This document shows positions 1 to 5,600 of a stretch of DNA of 7,732 nt, one piece after another. The first letter of the stretch is position 1; each line of letters opens with the position of its first letter. The notes beneath the pieces are model-generated. The model ran no database searches. It had not been told where the DNA came from and was given only the letters and a program-made list of their open reading frames with translations. The position numbers and the translations under genes are program-made. Origin of the DNA: Clostridia bacterium (GTDB lineage: Bacteria; Bacillota; Clostridia; Christensenellales; Aristaeellaceae); the NCBI GenBank assembly GCA_017458865.1, contig JAFSZW010000417.1, positions 1 through 7,732 of the forward strand, in the 5' to 3' direction.

Positions 1-1662
1 GATCTTCGGTGCATACTTCGACAGCTGCTCACGCGGCTGCGGGATGGTTTCAAGCATCTTGCCCAGGATGAAGAGACGGCCGTCAAGTGCCTGCGTGAGC
101 GCCTGGCGGAGAATGGCCTCGTCAATGCCCTTGATCTTGATATCCATCTGAATGGCCGTAATGCCGTTCATGGTGCCGGCAACCTTGAAGTCCATGTCGC
201 CAAGGAAGTCTTCAAGTCCCTGAATGTCCGTCAGGACAGCGACCTTGCCGGTCTCGGTATCCTTGATGAGGCCCATTGCCACGCCGGCAACCGGTGCGGT
301 AATCGGAACGCCTGCATCCATCAGCGCGAGCGTTGAGCCGCAGACAGAGGCCTGAGAGGTGGAACCATTGGAGGAAAGCACCTCGCTGACCACACGGATG
401 GCATATGGGAACGTCTCAACTGGCGGGATAACCGGCAGAAGCGCACGCTTGGCCAGTGCACCATGTCCGATCTCACGGCGTCCGGGGCTCTTGAGGCGTC
501 CGGCCTCACCGGATGCATACGGCGGCATGTTGTAGTTGTGCATGTACCGCTCGCAGGTCTCCTCGCCGAGACCCTCAATGACCTGCGCCTCGCTGACGGG
601 CGCCAGCGTTGCAATGGACATGACCTGCGTCTCACCACGGGTAAAGACACCGGAACCATGGACACGCGGCAGAACGGAAACCTCGGACCAGATCGGACGA
701 ATGTCGGTCAGGCCGCGGCCATCCGGACGAATGCCCTTGTCGATGATCTTGCGCCGCATAACCTCTTTGTCGAGATAATACAGTGCGTCATCCACCTCAT
801 TCATGCGGTCAGCAAAGACCTCAGCATACTTCTCGTGTGCCTCTTCCTTGACGACATCCTCACGATCGCCACGCTCGTGACGGTCAAAGGCCTCGAAAGC
901 CCATTCCGTACGCTCGAGGAAGTCGCGATGAACCGCTTCCTTGATATCCTCGCCAGTCTCAAAGACCGGGAAGTCGCGTTTTTCCTTGCCGATCTCGCTG
1001 ACAATCTGTTTCTGGAAGGCAACCAGCTTCTTGATCTCCTCATGACCCGTCAGGATCGCGCGGAGCATATCCTCTTCGCTGATCTCCTTTGCACCGGCCT
1101 CAACCATCAGAACAGCCTCGTCGGTGCCGGCAACGGTCAGTGCCAGTCTTGAAACCGCACGCTGCGCCGTATTCGGATTGATGACAACCTCACCGTCAAT
1201 CAGGCCGACATGAACCGCGCCAATCGGGCCGGCCCACGGGATGTCACTGACAGCGATCGCTGCAGAGGCACCGAGCATCGCCGGGATTTCCGGCTGCACG
1301 TCAACCTCGCAGGAGAGAACCGTACACACGACCTGAACATCGTTGCGCATGCCCTTGTTAAAGAGCGGACGCAGGGGGCGGTCGATCAGACGGGCAGTCA
1401 GCGTTGCCTTTTCAGAGGGACGTCCCTCGCGCTTGATGAATCCGCCCGGCAGCTTGCCGATGGAATACATCTTTTCCTCAAAATCAACGCTCAGCGGGAA
1501 GAAATCCTGTCCCTCACGCGGCTGATCCGCAGCCGTAACATTGACCATCACGACAGTATCGCCAAGACGTACGATGACAGAGCCGTTTGCCTGTCCGCAG
1601 TACTTGCCGAATTCCATTGTCAGTACGCGACCACCCAGTTCGGTCGTAAAAACTCTTTCCAT
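1..1662 (-). CDS. pnp: Polyribonucleotide nucleotidyltransferase (PNPase), 3' end cut by window edge
   Basis: PNPase is the phosphorolytic 3'-5' exoribonuclease that degrades RNA to nucleoside diphosphates and can add tails in reverse. I translated 554 codons from the ATG at 1662, starting MERVFTTELGGRVLTMEFGK. The first RNase PH fold covers roughly residues 10-140 and includes the FFPLSVDFEEKMYSIGK and RPLRPLF segments. An all-helical linker follows, then the second RNase PH core from RPDGR at 312-316. The phosphate-site stretch SSNGSTSQAS lies near 430-440. The catalytic residues match the E. coli D486/D492/K494 set: D485, D491 and K493 in EDFLGDMDFK. Family members are about 700 residues, so the C-terminal KH and S1 RNA-binding domains lie beyond the left edge. 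The SD AAAGGAG ends 12 nt before the ATG, a rather long spacing. The gene follows rpsO after a terminator, so expression needs read-through or a promoter I cannot identify. Confidence 0.98.
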   Translation of the reverse strand, partial: MERVFTTELGGRVLTMEFGKYCGQANGSVIVRLGDTVVMVNVTAADQPREGQDFFPLSVDFEEKMYSIGKLPGGFIKREGRPSEKATLTARLIDRPLRPLFNKGMRNDVQVVCTVLSCEVDVQPEIPAMLGASAAIAVSDIPWAGPIGAVHVGLIDGEVVINPNTAQRAVSRLALTVAGTDEAVLMVEAGAKEISEEDMLRAILTGHEEIKKLVAFQKQIVSEIGKEKRDFPVFETGEDIKEAVHRDFLERTEWAFEAFDRHERGDREDVVKEEAHEKYAEVFADRMNEVDDALYYLDKEVMRRKIIDKGIRPDGRGLTDIRPIWSEVSVLPRVHGSGVFTRGETQVMSIATLAPVSEAQVIEGLGEETCERYMHNYNMPPYASGEAGRLKSPGRREIGHGALAKRALLPVIPPVETFPYAIRVVSEVLSSNGSTSQASVCGSTLALMDAGVPITAPVAGVAMGLIKDTETGKVAVLTDIQGLEDFLGDMDFKVAGTMNGITAIQMDIKIKGIDEAILRQALTQALDGRLFILGKMLETIPQPREQLSKYAPKI

Positions 1663-1729
1663 TAACTTAAGAAACTCCTTTCAATACTACCTGCCACACT
1701 AACCTCGGTCAGAACCCTCTAAACCGATC
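1663..1729 (-). promoter_or_regulatory. pnp leader with small hairpin and ribosome binding site
   Basis: This stretch lies between the rpsO terminator and the pnp ATG. A small hairpin can form from TCGGT (1727-1723) with ACCGA (1709-1705), with an inner AGA/TCT pairing inside the loop. The SD AAAGGAG follows at 1681-1675. In E. coli a stem-loop in the pnp leader is cut by RNase III and used for PNPase autocontrol. The hairpin here is much shorter, so an equivalent role is only a possibility. Confidence 0.35.
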
Positions 1730-1764
1730 AAAAAGCCGTCATTTGGAATGTCCCAAACGACGGC
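1730..1764 (-). terminator. Intrinsic terminator after rpsO
   Basis: On the minus strand a 12-bp stem forms between GCCGTCGTTTGG (1764-1753) and CCAAATGACGGC (1746-1735). It has one G-U pair and no mismatch, and the loop is 6 nt (GACATT). A run of five T (1734-1730) follows directly. This is a textbook Rho-independent terminator 36 nt past the rpsO stop. Because pnp follows on the same strand, it probably ends most rpsO transcripts and lets some read-through reach pnp. Confidence 0.88.
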
Positions 1765-1800
1765 CCATCTGGGAAATAAGCGCAATAAGTAAACCTGAGC

Positions 1801-2070
1801 TTACTTGCGCAGACCCAGTTTTGCTACCAAAGCACGATAACGCTCGATATCAATCTTCTTGAGATAGTCAAGCATGCCACGACGCTGGCCAACCATCAGA
1901 AGAAGTCCACGATGGGAATGATGATCCTTCGGATGATCCTTCAGGTGAGCGTTCAGATCATTGATCCGCTTTGTGAGCAGCGCGATCTGAACTTCAGGTG
2001 AACCAGTGTCACCCTCGTGTCTGCCGTAAGAACTTACGATTGCTTCTTTTTCAGCCTTAGTGATAGCCAT
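1801..2070 (-). CDS. rpsO: 30S ribosomal protein S15
   Basis: S15 is a primary 16S rRNA binder that nucleates assembly of the 30S platform. The product is 89 residues, exactly the usual length, starting MAITKAEKEAIVSSYGRHEG and ending in ALVAKLGLRK. The family signature is clear: GDTGSPEVQIALLTKRI near residues 20-36, LKDHPKDHHSHRGLL near 43-57, and GQRRGMLDYLKK near 61-72. The ATG at 2070 is chosen over longer in-frame openings because it matches the conserved S15 N-terminus. It also has a strong SD GGAGG 9 nt upstream, and upstream in-frame sequence runs into the promoter region. The gene has its own promoter and its own terminator, so it can be expressed apart from ribF and pnp. S15 is a known translational autoregulator in several bacteria, and the leader here could serve that role. 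Confidence 0.98.
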   Translation of the reverse strand: MAITKAEKEAIVSSYGRHEGDTGSPEVQIALLTKRINDLNAHLKDHPKDHHSHRGLLLMVGQRRGMLDYLKKIDIERYRALVAKLGLRK

Positions 2071-2158
2071 TTTAAAATTCCTCCATTTATTTGTGTCAAT
2101 CGCCAGAAGCCCGGAAAAACGTTGGAGTATCGTGTTTCTGAGCAGGTGGTTGCGACCG
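2071..2158 (-). promoter_or_regulatory. rpsO 5' leader, putative S15-responsive pseudoknot
   Basis: The leader from the predicted transcript start to the rpsO ATG is about 88 nt and can fold. CGGTCGC (2158-2152) can pair with GCGATTG (2103-2097), with two G-U pairs. CAGAA (2140-2136) can pair with TTCTG (2108-2104), and the two helices are contiguous on the 3' side. Within the resulting loop, CTCCA (2127-2123) is complementary to TGGAG (2085-2081), which is part of the Shine-Dalgarno sequence. This would make a pseudoknot that hides the SD. Bacterial S15 often represses its own mRNA through leader structures, in E. coli a pseudoknot. The fold was found by eye; competing pairings exist, such as AGAAAC (2139-2134) with the T-rich stretch at 2120-2115. 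Confidence 0.4.
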
Positions 2159-2164
2159 GAGGGT

Positions 2165-2193
2165 ATTCTAACACGGAACCCCTCTTTTGTAAA
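2165..2193 (-). promoter_or_regulatory. sigma70-type promoter of rpsO
   Basis: The -35 box TTTACA (2193-2188) matches the TTGACA consensus at 5 of 6 positions. After a 17-nt spacer, the -10 box TAGAAT (2170-2165) matches TATAAT at 5 of 6. The stretch just upstream is AT-rich (TATTTTTATTG), which could act as an UP element. The predicted start is near 2158, giving a leader of about 88 nt before rpsO. It is the best promoter match I found in the window. Confidence 0.8.
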
Positions 2194-2199
2194 CAATAA

Positions 2200-2227
2200 A
2201 AATAGGCATTTGGGCGCGTTTTATGCC
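2200..2227 (-). terminator. Possible weak terminator after ribF
   Basis: GGCAT (2227-2223) can pair with ATGCC (2209-2205) on the minus strand across a 13-nt loop, followed by the T-rich TATTTTTATTG. The stem is only 5 bp and the loop is large, so termination would be weak. Its place, 106 nt past the ribF stop and just upstream of the rpsO promoter, is where an end of the rbfA-ribF transcript would be expected. Confidence 0.3.
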
Positions 2228-2301
2228 ATTTTCAGCAACTTTTTTAAGCGCACCTGATTCAGTGCCTGCATACCGGTAAACAGATCAAAGGTTGCCGCCA
2301 T
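2221..2301 (-). CDS. Possible 26-residue small protein of unknown function
   Basis: I do not recognise this product. An ATG at 2301 is preceded at 5 nt by GAGG (2310-2307), a usable SD. It opens a 26-codon frame starting MAATFDLFTGMQALNQVRLK and ending at TAA 2223-2221. The C-terminal part (VRLKKLLKMA) is basic and could form a short amphipathic helix. The ORF sits 31 nt after the ribF stop, in a different frame. It has no signal peptide or membrane segment. An ORF this short arises easily by chance, and the DNA may simply be the trailer of the ribF transcript. Confidence 0.25.
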   Translation of the reverse strand: MAATFDLFTGMQALNQVRLKKLLKMA

Positions 2302-2332
2302 CCCCGCCTCAGGCAGGTTTCCGCCAGGTGGG

Positions 2333-3259
2333 CTATCTGTCCCGTCTGAGCAGCGTGGCAACCTGTTCACAGTTCCTGAGGACCTCTGCCCGCAGGGAGT
2401 CAAGGGACTCAAAGCGCTGTTCCGGCCGGATGAAATGCCTGAATTCAAGCATCAGCGTTTCATCATAGAGAGACTCGCCCGGATAATCGAGCAGGAAAGC
2501 CTCAATTGTCGGCGCGCCCTCCGGCGCCGTGGGATGAACGCCCACATTGACCGCCGCCGCGTATTCCCGTCCGTCCACCTGTGCCATGCAGGCATAAACC
2601 CCATAGCGCGGCAGGAGCTTTCCCGCCGGGAACGAAAGATTGGCTGTCGGGAATCCGAGTCTGCGTCCCAGGTGCTTTCCGCTTTCCACCTTACCTTCAA
2701 TCCGGTAAGGCCGGCCCAGCATCTCTGCAGCCAGTTCAGGATCCCCCTCAAGCAGCGCCTGACGGATCCGGCTTGAGGAAACCGTTTCCCCGCCAATTTC
2801 GACGCGGCCGATGATCCGGGTCTCAACCCCGTACTGCATGCCCAGGCGGCGCATATCCTCCGCCCTGCCGCGGCCCTTTGCGCCGAAAGAGTAGTTAAAC
2901 CCGATCACAAAGACTCTGGGATGCATTGCATGCACGATATTCTCAACAAACTGTTCGGCGCTCAGGGAGGCAAAATCGGCATCAAATGGCCGCATAATGA
3001 CCGCATCCGCGCCGCACCGGGCAATATCATTCAGTTTCTCCCCGGCCGTATCCAGTCCATCCGGAATGCGGTCAGGCGTTATGATACTGAGCGGATGATT
3101 GGAAAAGGTGAAGACGACGCTGGTCAGGCCCTTTGTCTTTGCAGCCTGACAGGTTGCTTCAATCAATTGACGGTGCCCGAGATGGACACCGTCAAACATG
3201 CCGAAGGCGATTGCTGTTTCGCCCCCGTTCCAGTCCCGCTCATGCGAAAAAATGTCCAA
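2333..3259 (-). CDS. ribF: Bifunctional riboflavin kinase / FMN adenylyltransferase
   Basis: RibF phosphorylates riboflavin to FMN and then adenylylates FMN to FAD. The 308-residue product is of normal length and holds both modules. The N-terminal nucleotidyltransferase shows GMFDGVHLGH (20-29), TFSNHP (51-56), GFNYSFGAKGRG (120-131) and SSSRIRQALLEGD (161-173). The C-terminal kinase shows GKHLGRRLGFPTANL (194-208), with the PTAN nucleotide/metal motif, and TIEAFLLDY (251-259), which holds the expected catalytic Glu. The start is a TTG: the truB stop lies in the same frame only two codons upstream, and no ATG precedes the essential FDGVH motif. The SD GGAG sits 9 nt before it and overlaps the truB stop. 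Pairing of ribF with truB is common and points to translational coupling rather than a shared pathway. Confidence 0.97.
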   Translation of the reverse strand: MDIFSHERDWNGGETAIAFGMFDGVHLGHRQLIEATCQAAKTKGLTSVVFTFSNHPLSIITPDRIPDGLDTAGEKLNDIARCGADAVIMRPFDADFASLSAEQFVENIVHAMHPRVFVIGFNYSFGAKGRGRAEDMRRLGMQYGVETRIIGRVEIGGETVSSSRIRQALLEGDPELAAEMLGRPYRIEGKVESGKHLGRRLGFPTANLSFPAGKLLPRYGVYACMAQVDGREYAAAVNVGVHPTAPEGAPTIEAFLLDYPGESLYDETLMLEFRHFIRPEQRFESLDSLRAEVLRNCEQVATLLRRDR

Positions 3260-3265
3260 ATAGCT

Positions 3266-4147
3266 TCACTCCAAAAGCATACAGTCATATATACACACTG
3301 TGCCCTTGCGATGGGCAAGGCCGCAGAACCGGTCCTGCCAGTATATCCGTACAGGCACACTCTCAGGCAAATCGGTATCCGTGCAGGGAACAGGCATTCC
3401 GGCGCGGACATGCCGCTCCGACATCCGGCCATCTATATCAAAGCGCCGAATATGGGAAAGCGGATAATCAAGCGGGTACAGATGTGCGCGCAGCGTCTCA
3501 AGCGGCTCCGCGCAGTCAAGCGCCTCAAGCGGCATGCTTTCACCTATGGTAAACGGACCGGCCGCTGTGCGGATCAGTGCACCCATGCATCCCGCACTGC
3601 CAAGTGCCAGGCCGAGATCATGGCAGATTGTCCGCATATAGGTCCCGCGGCCGCAGGTCACCTCAAGGAAATAGTGTCCCGATTCCTCAAAGCAGACGCG
3701 GATCTGATCCACATGGACCGTGCGCGGTTCCCGCTCTATGGTCTCGCCTGCCCGTGCCAGTTCGTAAAGCCGCTTTCCTTCCCGTTTCAGCGCAGAGTAC
3801 ATGGGCGGGATCTGATCAATGTCCCCGTTAAACCTGGGAAGCAGTGCCTCTATCTCTGCCTGCTCAATACTTGTTCTGCCCCGGCGCACAACAGTGCCTG
3901 TCGTATCCTGGGTATCCGTTTCAATGCCGGGCACAAACTCCACAAGGTAGGTCTTTGTCTTATCTGTCGTATAGTCAAACAGGCGCGTTGCGCGGCCGAT
4001 CATCACCGGCAGCACGCCTGCAGCCTGCGGGTCAAGCGTGCCCGCATGGCCGATCCTCGTCCCTTTCGGCAAAGCATGCCGTATCCTGCTGACCACCGCA
4101 AAGGATGTCATCCCCGGCGGTTTCAGGATGGAAAGAAAACCGTTCAT
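3266..4147 (-). CDS. truB: tRNA pseudouridine(55) synthase
   Basis: TruB converts U55 in the T-arm of nearly all tRNAs to pseudouridine and also acts as a tRNA folding chaperone. The 293-residue product begins MNGFLSILKPPGMTSF, a variant of the usual KPxGxTS opening. The catalytic motif GHAGTLDPQAAGVLPV is at 33-48, with D39 as the nucleophilic aspartate. KTY (65-67), QIPPMYSALKREGKRLYELAR (112-132) and CGRGTYMRT (165-173) complete the synthase core. The region from about 220 on is the smaller RNA-binding tail domain. Its ATG overlaps the nrnA stop (ATGA), which implies coupled translation, and ribF follows after 6 nt. The C-terminus ends a few residues before the ribF SD, so the two ORFs are packed without spare sequence. 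Confidence 0.97.
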   Translation of the reverse strand: MNGFLSILKPPGMTSFAVVSRIRHALPKGTRIGHAGTLDPQAAGVLPVMIGRATRLFDYTTDKTKTYLVEFVPGIETDTQDTTGTVVRRGRTSIEQAEIEALLPRFNGDIDQIPPMYSALKREGKRLYELARAGETIEREPRTVHVDQIRVCFEESGHYFLEVTCGRGTYMRTICHDLGLALGSAGCMGALIRTAAGPFTIGESMPLEALDCAEPLETLRAHLYPLDYPLSHIRRFDIDGRMSERHVRAGMPVPCTDTDLPESVPVRIYWQDRFCGLAHRKGTVCIYDCMLLE

Positions 4148-5109
4148 TTGGCCTTTTCCCTCAGCATCTCAAGCACCATCGCGGACGCGGTCTCAAGCGG
4201 CTCATAAATGGTGCAGCCAGCTGCCTGCGCATGTCCGCCGCCGCCAAAGTGGAGCGCGACATCATTGACCACATCCGGCTCCGCCGCGCGCAGGGAAATC
4301 TTGATTCCATTTTCACGTTCACTGGCCAGATACGCAAAGCGCACGCCCTCGATCTCAAGTGCCAGATTGACGAGTCCATCCACCTCACCGAACGTGCAAC
4401 CGGTGCTGGTAAAGTCGTCCCGCGTCAGTTCGATGACCCCAATCTGCCCGTCGCACTCGAAATGCATCTTCCTGTAGGCAATCTTGGTCATCTGAATGCG
4501 GCGCATGGGCTGTGAGCGGTACATGAGCTTCGTAATTCTGGGCAGATCGCCGCCGGCATCCACAAGTTCCGCCGCGGTATGCATCGTGAGCGATGATGTG
4601 GATGCATACTCGAAATGCCCAGTATCTGTAGAGAGCCCCAGCAGGACGCAGTTGGCCATCTCAGGTGTTATGGTGACCCCGAGCTCCATAATCGCGTCAT
4701 AGACAAGCTGACAGCAGGCTGCCTCACCCCTGCGGATCCAGTTGATCTCCCCATATGCCTGATTGGTTGCATGGTGATCCAGCACCATTTTGACCTGCGC
4801 TGCCTCAAACAGCGGCAGGGACGCCCCCATCATATCCTTCGAGCTGATGTCAACGGCAATGGCCGTATCATACACGGCATTAACCTCATCCGGTTTCAGG
4901 TATAAGTCATATCCCGTAAGCATGCTCATGTTCCTGGGGATATCCCCATCACAGACAATCGTGACGGTTTTCCCCATGGAAAGCAGTGCCAGACGGAGGC
5001 CGAGGACTGAACCGACCGTATCCCCGTCCGGGTTGATATGGGAAATGAGGAGGAATGATTTCCCCTCACGGATCTGTCGAAGCCAGGCCTCCCTGCTCTC
5101 AATACCCAT
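4144..5109 (-). CDS. nrnA: DHH/DHHA1 phosphoesterase, NrnA-type oligoribonuclease / pAp phosphatase
   Basis: NrnA family enzymes hydrolyse RNA oligomers of about 2-5 nt and dephosphorylate pAp to AMP, standing in for Orn in Firmicutes. The 321-residue product has the DHH domain with HINPDGD at 24-30 (metal ligands H24, D28, D30), AVDIS around D87, DHH at 111-113 and GLSTDTGHF at 158-166. The DHHA1 substrate domain ends in FGGGGHAQAAGC at 288-299. All expected metal residues are present. The SD GGAGG, 6 nt before the ATG, lies inside the end of rbfA, and only 1 nt separates the two genes. The gene overlaps truB by 4 nt. Placement with pnp further downstream fits a role in finishing RNA turnover. 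Cyclic-dinucleotide phosphodiesterases (GdpP/DhhP type) are the main alternative, but no membrane, PAS or GGDEF part is present. Confidence 0.93.
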   Translation of the reverse strand: MGIESREAWLRQIREGKSFLLISHINPDGDTVGSVLGLRLALLSMGKTVTIVCDGDIPRNMSMLTGYDLYLKPDEVNAVYDTAIAVDISSKDMMGASLPLFEAAQVKMVLDHHATNQAYGEINWIRRGEAACCQLVYDAIMELGVTITPEMANCVLLGLSTDTGHFEYASTSSLTMHTAAELVDAGGDLPRITKLMYRSQPMRRIQMTKIAYRKMHFECDGQIGVIELTRDDFTSTGCTFGEVDGLVNLALEIEGVRFAYLASERENGIKISLRAAEPDVVNDVALHFGGGGHAQAAGCTIYEPLETASAMVLEMLREKAK

Positions 5110-5110
5110 G

Positions 5111-5485
5111 TTACGCCTCCTGCTTGCTGTCGCTCTCTTTGCTGATCTGGTTCAGAACCTCCGCAATATGAACACCGTATTCAATTGAGGTATCCAGCTG
5201 GAACAGCAGTTCCGGTGTATACCGCAGCTGAATGCGCTGCCCGACGGCATGACGGATGAATCCGGCTGCGCTTTTGAGCGCCTTCATCATCGGCTCACGC
5301 TTGTCCTCCTCCAGAACACTGACATATATCTTTGCGTAACGCAGATCGCGCGTTACATCCGCATGCGTAATGGAAAAGATGCAGTCGGTCCGCGGATCGC
5401 GGACATCCTCACGGATGACCCGTTCCACTTCTCTCATCATCTCCGCCCCGATGCGGTCTGTCCTTTCAAATTGCTGTGCTGCCAT
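5111..5485 (-). CDS. rbfA: 30S ribosome-binding factor A
   Basis: RbfA binds the immature 30S subunit near 16S helix 1 and is needed for late processing, especially in the cold. The 124-residue product is of typical length. It shows the KH-type fold signatures: RTDRIGAEMMREVERVI (8-24), VRDPRTDCIFSITHADVTRD (28-47) with the conserved DPR, DLRYAKIYVSVLEED (47-61), GFIRHAVGQRIQLRYTPELL (75-94) and FQLDTSIEYGVHI (95-107). The tail KESDSKQEA is polar, as usual. The start at 5485 is backed by AAAGGA a few nt upstream and by the conserved N-terminus. A strong intrinsic terminator ends 12 nt before this ATG. Transcription entering rbfA from infB must pass it, and I see no promoter after it. rbfA heads the compact rbfA-nrnA-truB-ribF group. 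Confidence 0.97.
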   Translation of the reverse strand: MAAQQFERTDRIGAEMMREVERVIREDVRDPRTDCIFSITHADVTRDLRYAKIYVSVLEEDKREPMMKALKSAAGFIRHAVGQRIQLRYTPELLFQLDTSIEYGVHIAEVLNQISKESDSKQEA

Positions 5486-5497
5486 TTTGTTCCTTTC

Positions 5498-5540
5498 AAA
5501 AAAGGCACGTCAGGTGGGGAAATCCGCCAAACGTGCCCTC
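5498..5540 (-). terminator. Intrinsic terminator / attenuator directly before rbfA
   Basis: On the minus strand GGCACGT (5537-5531) pairs perfectly with ACGTGCC (5510-5504). The stem can extend outwards by G-U, A-U and G-U pairs, and inwards by a GG-C-GG/CC-A-CC helix (5528-5524 with 5517-5513). Six T (5503-5498) follow. The T run ends just before the rbfA SD (GAAAGGA), which leaves no room for a promoter between terminator and gene. It therefore probably works as an attenuator or partial terminator inside the operon. Confidence 0.85.
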
Positions 5541-5564
5541 AAATCATCCTATCGGAATCCCTTT

Positions 5565-5579
5565 CCCGGCATAGCCGGG
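5565..5579 (-). repeat. GC-rich hairpin in the infB-rbfA gap
   Basis: CCCGGC (5579-5574) and GCCGGG (5570-5565) form a perfect 6-bp inverted repeat around a 3-nt TAT loop, 22 nt after the infB stop. No T run follows, so it is not a terminator by itself. An alternative pairing of CCCTTCCGG (5600-5592) with CCGGGAAAGGG (5569-5559), with small bulges, would exclude it. Possible roles are a 3'-end stabiliser of infB mRNA, a processing site, or part of a switch with the terminator downstream. Confidence 0.5.
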
Positions 5580-5600
5580 GCCTTTGTTGTACCGGAAGGG

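Noticed and set aside
463..1665. Plus-strand open frames of 229 and 151 codons opposite pnp
   Set aside because: pnp is certain on the minus strand here, with all catalytic motifs intact. The antisense products have no domain features and no convincing SD.
1676..1710. Possible pnp promoter: CTGACC, 17 nt, TAGTAT
   Set aside because: Each box matches consensus at only 4 of 6, and the predicted start would fall inside the pnp SD, leaving almost no leader.
1801..2196. Longer 131-residue version of S15
   Set aside because: The added 42 residues match no S15, the frame would begin upstream of the predicted transcript start, and the internal ATG at 2070 has a strong SD and the conserved N-terminus.
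3495..4203. Identical 14-nt string GTCTCAAGCGGCTC at 3495-3508 and 4190-4203
   Set aside because: Both copies encode the same short peptide EPLET in TruB and NrnA in preferred codons, and flanks do not match. Chance plus codon bias explains it.
2921..4207. Plus-strand open frame of 428 codons opposite truB and ribF
   Set aside because: It lies fully antisense to two well-supported genes. The product is Cys/His/Arg-rich with no recognisable motif. Long antisense openings are expected here because the sense genes rarely use TTA, CTA and TCA codons in the matching frame.
5541..5600. Possible rbfA promoter with TAGGAT as -10 box
   Set aside because: No acceptable -35 box lies at 16-18 nt, and such a transcript would still have to pass the terminator before rbfA.
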